This document shows positions 23,330 through 31,200 of a stretch of 41,050 nt of DNA, piece by piece. The notes below the pieces were generated by a model. The model made no database searches. It had not been told where the DNA came from and saw nothing but the letters and a program-made list of their open reading frames with translations. The position numbers and the translations under genes are program-made. The first letter of the stretch is position 1. Each line of letters starts with the position of its first letter. Source of the DNA: Anabaena catenula FACHB-362 (GTDB taxonomy: Bacteria > Cyanobacteriota > Cyanobacteriia > Cyanobacteriales > Nostocaceae); the NCBI RefSeq assembly GCF_014698735.1, contig NZ_JACJTQ010000045.1, forward strand, positions 1 to 41,050. The letters run 5' to 3'.

Positions 23330-24211
23330 GCTAGTCACCATACCAAGTGCTGATAATGACATTCCACTAACTATGAACCACAACCCCTCTGACTGGCTAG
23401 GAAACATCATCTCACAACTTCCCACCCTTGCTCTCTTGCAAAAGATAGGGATGCAGCAAAATCGTAATATCTGCTTTTTTTACCGAAGAAAGGCAGAGGG
23501 CTGTCTTGCTGGAGGCAGAAGGTTTTAGAAAATAATTCTTCCCTCTGCCAAAAGGGTTTAATGTGACTTGAATCATAAAATAAGCTTTTAGCTCACTTTA
23601 TGGGGTCTTGTCAGACTTCTGCCCTCTGCCGTCTGCCTTGTCCCAACCAAGATCACCAAAAGTTGCCAAGACCCCCATATCATATCTTTGAGATTGGCAC
23701 AAATTGAAGGGGCTATTTCTTTACTTGGACAGCGTTCTGCAACTCCTCAAAGCTGTCAGTTCGCTGATTTTGAGATCCGAAGGGGAATTAAAGCCTTAAT
23801 GCAAAAGGAAAAGGGTGATTTTTAAGTACCCAATTAATTTTCAGTAAAATTTATAACCATCACATCAGGCTTCCAGAGGTGATTATTTAAGGCACAGGGA
23901 TACCATAAATCATAAAATGGTAAAAGCTCTATGTGAGATGAAAATGCCTGAATCAATTGAATTGCCTGGATTACAAGCCCTGTAGGGCTTAATTAAATCT
24001 TGCAGGTTAAAAATGAGCGAACGTACAGTTAACATTCGGTTTTCGCACTGCTTCCTGCTTTTTTTTGCGTGGTTTCTATAGATGTTTTGTATCTAAACTG
24101 AAGACAAACTACTCCCCAGCGTGCTTTGAAACTGTGTACTATTTTGAATAAACTGGAAAATAAAAACGAGCCAATTCACTAAAGCCATCCTACCTTTAGG
24201 AACGAAAGCCA
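23330..24211. other. Non-coding region upstream of parA
   Basis: About 880 bp. It carries a ctctgcc-rich tract (~23610-23638) running into cccaaccaagatcaccaaaa at 23642, which is a third copy of a sequence found in both inverted-repeat arms after parB. From 23688 to 23849 an open frame (LGQRSATPQSCQFADFEIRR...ALMQKEK) looks like a coding remnant of an unknown gene without a start. The rest (23850-24190) shows no gene and should include the parAB promoter. Confidence 0.45.
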
Positions 24212-24985
24212 GTGTCAAATTCTCAAGATCAGTGTCGCATCATAGCCCTCTTTAACCAAGCAGGTGGTGTCGCCAAATCAACACTCACCCAAAACCTGGG
24301 CTACCACCTAGCCCAACAAAAACATCGTGTCCTCCTCATCGACATTGACCCCCAAGCCTCCTTAACCAAATTCATGGGCTTAGTCCCATCCCAATTACAA
24401 AAAACCGTAGCCGATGCCATTATTGATGAACAGCCCTTACCCATTCATACTGGCATTCACGGCATGGACATAGTACCAGCTAACCGACTTCTGAGCGGAG
24501 CCGAAATGCAGCTAGTCAGTGCCGCCATGCGCGACTTGCGCCTCAAAGAATCCCTAGAACCAGTCCAAGACTCCTACGACTTCATCCTCATCGACTGTCC
24601 CCCCAGCTTAGGATTACTTTCTTATATTTCCCTAGTCGCCGCCACCCACGTCCTCGTCCCCATCGAAACCCATCTCAAAGCCTTCGAGGGAACAGACGAA
24701 CTTTTGCAAACCATCACTCAAGTTAAAAATAAACCCAACCGCAAATTACAAATCGCAGGTTTTGTTCCCACCCGCTATGCTCACCAAAACTCAGCCGATA
24801 AACGAGCATTAGCAGCCATACAAGCACAACTTTCAGCATGGGGTCGGATTTTTCCACCCATCCCCAGAGCCACCGCTTTTGTTGATGCCACAGAAGAACG
24901 TGCGCCCCTAGCAGTAGTTGACTCCAAACACCCTGCTGTTAGTATTCTTAAAGAAATCGCTTCTGCTTTAGAATCCGCTATATAA
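24212..24985 (+). CDS. parA: ParA-type partition ATPase
   Basis: 257 residues starting at a GTG with taggaa about ten bases upstream. The deviant Walker A is FNQAGGVAKSTL; the catalytic Lys22 is kept, but the signature lysine usually found before GG is alanine (A17). Walker A' is LLIDIDPQASL and Walker B FILIDCPPSLG. It lacks the long N-terminal DNA-binding extension of type Ia ParA, so it is the short (Ib or chromosomal-like) form. ParA forms ATP-dependent gradients on the nucleoid that segregate plasmid copies through ParB-centromere complexes. parB follows after a 206-bp gap that contains symmetric sequences. Confidence 0.9.
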   Translation: MSNSQDQCRIIALFNQAGGVAKSTLTQNLGYHLAQQKHRVLLIDIDPQASLTKFMGLVPSQLQKTVADAIIDEQPLPIHTGIHGMDIVPANRLLSGAEMQLVSAAMRDLRLKESLEPVQDSYDFILIDCPPSLGLLSYISLVAATHVLVPIETHLKAFEGTDELLQTITQVKNKPNRKLQIAGFVPTRYAHQNSADKRALAAIQAQLSAWGRIFPPIPRATAFVDATEERAPLAVVDSKHPAVSILKEIASALESAI

Positions 24986-24988
24986 GTT

Positions 24989-25048
24989 ACCTGTTTTAAT
25001 CGCTGAAAGACCTGGTAATTAAGGTTTTTAATTTCTAAAACAGGCAAG
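24989..25048. repeat. Inverted repeat after parA
   Basis: cctgtttta near 24991 and taaaacagg near 25037 are 9-bp exact complements. The ~35-base loop includes a T-rich run. It may be a terminator-like structure attenuating parA-parB read-through. Confidence 0.4.
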
Positions 25049-25129
25049 TTATTTCTCCGCCTAAACTACAGCAGATGGCTTTAGAGAGCGACGAGAGATT
25101 TTCATCAATGATTTAGGATGCCTATATTT

Positions 25130-25143
25130 CTCTAAATTTAGAG
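25130..25143. promoter_or_regulatory. 14-bp palindrome upstream of parB
   Basis: CTCTAAATTTAGAG is a perfect palindrome about 50 bp before the parB ATG. It could be an operator or a ParB site. A single copy is seen. Confidence 0.45.
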
Positions 25144-25191
25144 TAGCATTCCGATTTCTGTCCCCCATTCAACTATATTCCCTACACTACA

Positions 25192-26787
25192 ATGGTACGC
25201 AAACGCACCGAAAAACCCTTTGCTGGTCAAATTACCACCCCACCCCCAGCCCCTTGGTTATCCCCAGTGGAAGCAGACACCCCACCCGCTGCTGAAAGCA
25301 AAGTCAAACTCCAAGACATTCACCTGCCTCCACAGCAACCTAGACACTACTTTGACCCCCAAGCATTAACAGAATTAGTTGCATCAGTTAAACAGCATGG
25401 CATCCTTCAACCCCTCTTGGTGCGTCCACTAACAGGAGGGAAATACGAATTAGTAGCAGGAGAACGGCGCTATCGCGCAGCCACAGAAGTAGGACTGGAA
25501 GAAGTGCCAGTGGTTGTGCGTAAGTTATCCGATGACCAGGCGTTTCAGTTAGCCTTGATTGAAAACCTACAACGACAAGACCTCAACCCAGTTGAAGAAA
25601 CAGAAGGCATCTTGCATCTTTTGGCTATTCGGCTAGAGTCGGATGTGGAAGCTGTGAAATCCCTGCTGTACCGGATGAAAAATGCCAGTAGCAAAGGTGA
25701 AAAGCAGTTAAAAGACTCTGAAGATCAATTTAGGAGAAACGTTTCTCCTAACTCAGAAACAACTGATGAGACGGAATCTGGTAGCAATGTTTCGACTGAC
25801 CTGAGTGATTCTGTTTCACCCACCGAAAACGGAGAAACAACTTCAGAATCTCCTAGCAATGTTTCGACTCACTCAGAAATAACTGAAGAAACACAATCTA
25901 GGAGAAACGTTTCTCCTAACTCAGAAACAACTAATGAGACGGAATCTGGTAGCAATGTTTCTCCTAAATCTCTTCTAAATAACGAGACAGAATCTGGTAG
26001 CGATGTTTCTTCTAACTCGGAAATAATAGATGCTACCGCATCTGGGAAAAACATTTTTCCCAACTCAGGAACAACCACACTTAAGAAATCTAGGAAAAAC
26101 GTTTCACAAGACGCGAGTACTTCCGTTTCCTCAACTGAGGAGTCAGAATTAAAGGATGAAGCTAGGGAAAATATTGCTCCTGACTCTAGCATCACTGAAG
26201 AAACAGAATCTAAGAGCAATGTTTCACAAGATGCGGATACTTCCGTTTCCTTAACTGAGGAGTCAGAACCAAAGGATGAAGCTAGGCAAAATGTTTCTTC
26301 TGACTCCGGCATCACTGAGGAAAAAGAATCTAGGAGAAACGTTTCTCCTAACCTAGATGAAGAGAAAGCAAAAAAAGTACAAGAGGTGTTTGAAAGCTTG
26401 GGACTGATGAATTGGCTGTCCTTCACCACCAAGCGCCTACCCTTACTCAATCTGCCTCTGGAGATTTTAACAGCATTGCGAGAGGGCAAACTGGAGTATA
26501 CCAAAGCACAAGCCTTGGCACGGATTAAAGATAATGCTCTCTGTACACAACTCTTAGACCAAGCGATCGCACACAACTGGTCTTTAAGTGAAATCAAAGC
26601 ACAAATCGCTGCTAATACCCAACCGGCTCAACCCCCATCCGCAAAATCACCCAACCAAATACCAGAGCGTCTCAAAAACATCACCCAGCACATTAGCAAG
26701 CGTAAACTCTGGGAACAACCTGCCAAGCAAAAGAAACTAGAAACCCTCCTGAGTAAACTCGAAGCTTTACTGGGGGATGAATCATAG
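25192..26787 (+). CDS. parB: ParB-type partition protein with large repeat insertion
   Basis: 531 residues against roughly 300-350 for relatives. The N-terminal ParB/Sulfiredoxin domain is clear: LPPQQPRHYFDP, the CTP-binding GERRYRAA motif, and IENLQRQDLNPVEE. Residues ~170-390 are an Asp/Glu/Ser/Thr-rich insertion built from repeats of RRNVSPNSETTxETES and degenerate forms. It falls in the helix-turn-helix region: LLYRMKNASSKG before it and VQEVFESLGLMNWLSFTTKR after it look like two halves of the normal central domain. The C-terminal part (TKAQALARI, WSLSEIKAQI) completes the protein. ParB loads on parS and partners ParA. Whether the insertion is tolerated or functional is unknown; the frame is intact throughout. 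Confidence 0.88.
   Translation: MVRKRTEKPFAGQITTPPPAPWLSPVEADTPPAAESKVKLQDIHLPPQQPRHYFDPQALTELVASVKQHGILQPLLVRPLTGGKYELVAGERRYRAATEVGLEEVPVVVRKLSDDQAFQLALIENLQRQDLNPVEETEGILHLLAIRLESDVEAVKSLLYRMKNASSKGEKQLKDSEDQFRRNVSPNSETTDETESGSNVSTDLSDSVSPTENGETTSESPSNVSTHSEITEETQSRRNVSPNSETTNETESGSNVSPKSLLNNETESGSDVSSNSEIIDATASGKNIFPNSGTTTLKKSRKNVSQDASTSVSSTEESELKDEARENIAPDSSITEETESKSNVSQDADTSVSLTEESEPKDEARQNVSSDSGITEEKESRRNVSPNLDEEKAKKVQEVFESLGLMNWLSFTTKRLPLLNLPLEILTALREGKLEYTKAQALARIKDNALCTQLLDQAIAHNWSLSEIKAQIAANTQPAQPPSAKSPNQIPERLKNITQHISKRKLWEQPAKQKKLETLLSKLEALLGDES
25732..26349 (+). repeat. 18-bp palindrome copies and degenerate relatives in parB
   Basis: Perfect AGGAGAAACGTTTCTCCT at 25732-25749, 25900-25917 and 26332-26349. 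Between them lie degenerate forms at ~45-60 bp steps, for example ggtagcaatgtttctcct near 25947 and GGGAAAAACATTTTTCCC near 26044. In the latter, both arms have changed so that pairing is largely kept. All are in frame and encode variants of RRNVSPN. Confidence 0.9.
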
Positions 26788-26864
26788 GACTGACCTAGAA
26801 ACCCCCAACCAATGCTCACCACTTTTGAGGGAGTGAGGTGGTGACAATCTATTTGGATGCCTAA

Positions 26865-27046
26865 GTGTAGTGACCTGCAATTATAAATGCCCAAACCTGC
26901 AATCAAGACCTGAGCAAACCAGGATTATTTGCAACTATAATTTCAGTTGAACCAGGATTAACTGCAACTGAGCCAGGATTAACTGCAACTGAGCCAGGAT
27001 TAAGGGTCTTGGCAACTTTTGGTGATCCTGGTTGGGGGAAGGCAGA
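26865..27046 (+). repeat. Left arm of a ~190-bp inverted repeat, with CCAGGATTA iterons
   Basis: From gtgtagtgacctgcaattat to ggttgggggaaggcaga this stretch matches 28014-27814 on the other strand, apart from a replaced middle segment. It holds four CCAGGATTA motifs at 26919, 26952, 26973 and 26994, two of them at an exact 21-bp spacing (gccaggattaactgcaactg). It begins 77 bp after parB. It may be the end of a mobile element or a centromere-like array. Confidence 0.85.
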
Positions 27047-27141
27047 AGAAAGAAAGGAAGAAGTAGTCAATTCAAGCTTTAAGTTTGTTTAAAGTAGCAA
27101 CTAATATACTTTGCATTTCCTCAACTTCATTTAATAGGGGT

Positions 27142-27265
27142 CAGGACTTACGCAACTGGCATATCAGTAGGGTGCGTCAGACTTTATAAATCCTGTAAAT
27201 AAACAGATATTTGATATCTGACGCACCATAAAATAGATCTTTAGTGTGACACTTGCGTAAGTCCT
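27142..27265. mobile_element. MITE-like element with aggacttacgcaa ends
   Basis: About 124 bp. The ends aggacttacgcaa (27143-27155) and ttgcgtaagtcct (27253-27265) are 13-bp perfect inverted repeats, with inner complements ggtgcgtcag/ctgacgcacc. A 6-bp duplication aggggt flanks it (27136-27141 and 27266-27271), the mark of transposition. It has no coding capacity. Elements with these ends are, as I recall, common in Nostoc-like genomes and moved in trans. Confidence 0.8.
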
Positions 27266-27717
27266 AGGGGTGTAAAAAGATTTTTGTCGGCATTTAATAG
27301 TGTATTGCGAGAAACTTTTATCCCCAATTGCTCTGATAGTCTGACCCCTGCTGCACCACCATTAGCTAAACCAATTGCACTGAGTCTTTGAGCTAAACGT
27401 AGAGTTCTTCGCGCCCAAGGTGTAGTTACATTAGTCAGCCTTTCTGTAAAAATACGCCGTTTACATCCTGTGTTGATGCAAAAAAACTTTCGCACCCGTA
27501 ACTGTAAACTAATGCTATAAGCAGAAAGCGGCAAGTCTGCTAACTTACGCTCGTAGCGACTATGAATTTTGTGAGTTGGTTGGTTACAAACTGGACAATT
27601 AACTACTCTAGTGATGGCGGAAACAATCAAGTTTATCTGAGTTTTTATCTTGTCAACTTGGCAATTCTCAAGTTTAAGATTGGTTGAATCTGGTAATAGC
27701 TGAGTTAGCACCGACAT
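27266..27717 (-). pseudogene. ISL3-family transposase, N-terminal fragment
   Basis: About 150 residues from the ATG at 27715-27717, with the N-terminal zinc-binding region CPVCNQPTHKIHSRYERK and LADLPL, then CINTGCKRRIFTERL: the standard start of ISL3 transposases. The catalytic DDE part is absent: the frame runs into the MITE and ends at 27241 within it. Even without the MITE, the sequence to the left does not continue the transposase, so the gene was truncated beforehand. It lies between the two inverted arms. Confidence 0.8.
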
Positions 27718-27784
27718 AGGGCTTACTGAGGCTTATTCATCAAATGTTTGATGGAGTGAAGTTTGAAGTATCTCAATTATATCT

Positions 27785-27822
27785 TTCTGCCTTCTGCCTT
27801 CTGCCTTCTGCCCTCTGCCTTC
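27785..27822. repeat. ttctgcc tandem tract
   Basis: Four to five copies of a 7-bp unit (ttctgccttctgccttctgc) directly left of the right arm. A similar tract precedes the third copy of the arm end at 23610-23640. Confidence 0.75.
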
Positions 27823-28014
27823 CCCCAACCAGGATCACCAAAAGTTGCCAAGACCCTTAATCCTGGCTGAAACGGATGATTGCAGGCTGGTTGCATTTAA
27901 TCCTGGCTCAGTTGCAGTTAATCCTGGTTCAACTGAAATTATAGTTGCAAATAATCCTGGTTTGCTCAGGTCTTGATTGCAGGTTTGGGCATTTATAATT
28001 GCAGGTCACTACAC
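27814..28014 (-). repeat. Right arm of the ~190-bp inverted repeat
   Basis: Inverse of 26865-27046, with TAATCCTGG (complement of CCAGGATTA) at 27858, 27898, 27919 and 27952. It is 19 bp longer than the left arm because one iteron unit is replaced by unrelated sequence (about 27867-27897). The shared outer part keeps long exact stretches, so the arms are recent copies. Confidence 0.85.
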
Positions 28015-28070
28015 CTACCTAGATATTTGTAGGCTGCTTGACGGAATTCTTCCAATCTGGCACGTTTCAT
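28014..28070 (-). pseudogene. Possible transposase N-terminus fragment
   Basis: The ATG at 28068-28070 opens MKRARLEEFRQAAYKYLGR, then runs into the inverted-repeat arm and stops. The peptide resembles the start of a cyanobacterial transposase group that I cannot name with confidence. If right, the arm repeat cut this gene. Confidence 0.3.
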
Positions 28071-28201
28071 ATTAGCAGGTGAGAGTTGGTAGTACTTCTC
28101 TCAGTTTCTGCTACTCGGGGGGCTGTATTCAATCAGACCTCCTTTTTTCTTCAACTTCTCCGATTTAGTCTAAACTCCAGTAAGAATAGAAGACAAATAT
28201 T

Positions 28202-31200
28202 ATGGGTATAGCATCTACATCCTTGATAGAAATTCTCAACTATAGAGCACAATATCAGCCTGATAAACAAGCTTACATCTGTCTCGAAAACGGAGAAACA
28301 GAATCAGCAAGTCTCACCTACGGAGAGTTAGACAGGCAAGCAAGAGCGATCGCAGCCCATCTCCAATCTTGGCAAGGAGAAAGGGCTTTATTGCTATACC
28401 CTTCTGGATTGGAGTTTATAACAGCGTTCTTTGGCTGTTTGTATGCTGGGGTAGTGGCGGTTCCGGTTTATCCTCCCAGACGCAATCAAAAGTTGTCTCG
28501 GTTGCTTTCTATCATTAATGATGCCCAGGCTAAGGTAGCACTGACAACCTCATTAGTTGACATTGATCAAAGGTGGGAAGAGGAAACAGAGTTATTAACC
28601 CAGTTGAAGTGGGTGGCTACCAATACCATCGAAGCTAATCCTCAAGAGTTTTTATTTAAATCAGTCACACTAGAGAGTTTGGCATTTTTGCAATATACTT
28701 CCGGTTCTACAGGAACACCCAAAGGGGTGATGGTGACACATGGAAATATCATTCACAACCAGCAGTTGATTCAACAGGCTTTTGGTCATAGTGAGCAGAG
28801 TATCGGTGTTAGTTGGTTGCCTTTGTTTCATGATATGGGATTGATTGGTCATGTCCTACAGCCTATTTATCTAGGATCTCTCAATATTTTGATGTCTCCA
28901 GTAGCTTTTCTTCAGAAACCGATTCGTTGGTTGCAGGTGATTTCTAAATATAGGGCTACTACCAGTGGCGGACCAAATTTTGCTTATGATTTATGTGTCA
29001 AAAAAATTCAATCAGAACAATTAGCTAATCTTGACTTGAGTAGTTGGGATTTGGCTTTCAGTGGGGCAGAACCAGTACAGGCAGAAACTTTGGAGCAATT
29101 TGGTCAAAAATTTGCTCTGTGTGGCTTTAACTACAATGCTTTTTATCCTTGCTATGGCATGGCGGAGACTACCTTGTTTACTACAGGTGGGGATAAAAAT
29201 CAAAAGCCATTAATTCAGGGAGTTAAGGCTAGGGAGTTAGAACAAAATTCGGTAGAGGAGAGTGATATTTTATCGGTAAAAAGTCGTGTGTTTGTGGGAT
29301 GTGGTCGTCCTTACATAGACACAACAGTTAGGATTGTTAATCCTGAGTCGTTAACTTGCTATGAAAAAGGGCAAGTAGGAGAGATTTGGGTATCCGGTGG
29401 GAGTATTGCCTCTGGGTATTGGAATCGTCCTGAAGCCACACAAGAAACGTTTCAAGCTTATCTAAAGGATACAGGAGAGGGACCATTTCTTCGCACAGGG
29501 GACTTAGGATTTTTCAGTAATGGAGAACTTTTTATTACAGGAAGACTAAAGGATATAATTATCATTAGAGGTCGCAATTATTATCCTCAAGACATTGAAT
29601 TGATTGTGGAGAAAAGCCATCCAGCACTGCGAGCCAATTGTGGAGCCGCTTTCTCTGTGGAAGTAGAAGGAAAAGAGCAATTAGTAGTGGTGCAAGAAGT
29701 AGAGCGTACTTACTTACGATATCTGAATGTAGATGAGGTGGTCGGGGTGATTCGTCGGGAGGTCTCAGAAGCGCATGAATTACAAGCATATGTAGTAGTT
29801 TTACTAAAAACCGGAAGTATTCCCAAGACTTCCAGTGGTAAGATTCAACGTCATGCCTGTCGAAATGCTTTTTTAGCAGGAAATCTCTCTGTTGTCGGTT
29901 CTAGCATTTTAGACCAGCCTAAACTCAATTTTACAAGCCGAATTGAGGTAAAAAATTCATTTAAAAGTTCAGTATCGCTAACTGACTTCAAAATACCAAA
30001 ATTGCCAATGCCCTCATCTATTCAAAGTAGTAAAAAGATATTAACTGAGGAAATGAGTAAACATAAAGCAGATGATGTGATTGACTGGCTGCGTAATTAT
30101 GCTAGTCATCGGATTAATTCTCGTCTAATAGATGAACGAAGATCCATTCCTCCCCATATTGTTCTTGATTTTGGCAATCGCGGCATTATGGGAATGCAAG
30201 TATCTGAGAATTATGGAGGGCTTGCACTCAACAACCGCGATGGGATGCGTGTAATGGAACAAATTGCCGCCATTGATTTAACTCTGGCAACATTTGTTGG
30301 TGGGAACAATGCTCTTGGCATTCGTCCAATCGAGCGTTATGCCAAACCAGAATTAAAGGAACAACTATTACCTCTGCTATCTTCTGGTCGTCAAATGGCT
30401 GCTCTAGCATTGACAGAACCGAATGCAGGCTCAAATCCCAGAGCTATTTCTTCTCAAGCATTACCAGATGGTTCAGGAATTTGGCGCTTGCAAGGGACTA
30501 AAATTTGGAGCGGTTCTGCTGCTTGGGCAAGTGCGATTAATATATTTGTTCAACTCATTGACAACAATGGTCAACCTCAAGGCATTACTGGTTTTGTTGC
30601 TCTTCAGGGAACACCAGGTTTACGCCTTGGTAACGAAGCTTTAACAATGGGAATGCGCGGTATGGTACAAAATACTATCCATTTGGAAAGTGTTCCTGTA
30701 AAAAAAGAAAATGTGCTGGGTGAACTAGGCGCAGGTATGGAAATTGCCCAAGATACATTTATGTATGCCAGGTTAGGACTGGGGGCTATAAGTGTAGGCG
30801 GAATGAAGCGGATAGCACAAATTATGCATCGTTATGCAACACGTCGTACTATTGCTACAGGTTTTCTTTTAGATAATCCAGTTACACTCACCCAGTTTAG
30901 TAATTTAGCAGCAGCAATTACTGCAACAGAAACGTTGGTAGCTATGATTGCTGAATTTTTAGATAAGAACTTTTCTGTTCCAGAAGAAGTATTTATTGCC
31001 TGTAAGATAGCTGGTTCAGAATTTCTTTGGAAAGCTGCTGATACTTTAGTACAATTACTGGGAGGTCGTGGATACTTAGAAAACAACATTGCACCGCAAA
31101 TTCTTCGAGATGCAAGATTGTTTCGCATCTTTGAAGGACCGACAGAAACCCTAAATATGTATCTGGGTTCTAACATTATTCATAAGCCGGAAAAACTGAT

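Noticed and set aside
29449-29462. Another GAAACGTTTC palindrome, in the FAAL domain
   Set aside because: Only the 10-base core matches; the flanks (caa...aag) do not extend to the 18-mer, so chance is sufficient.
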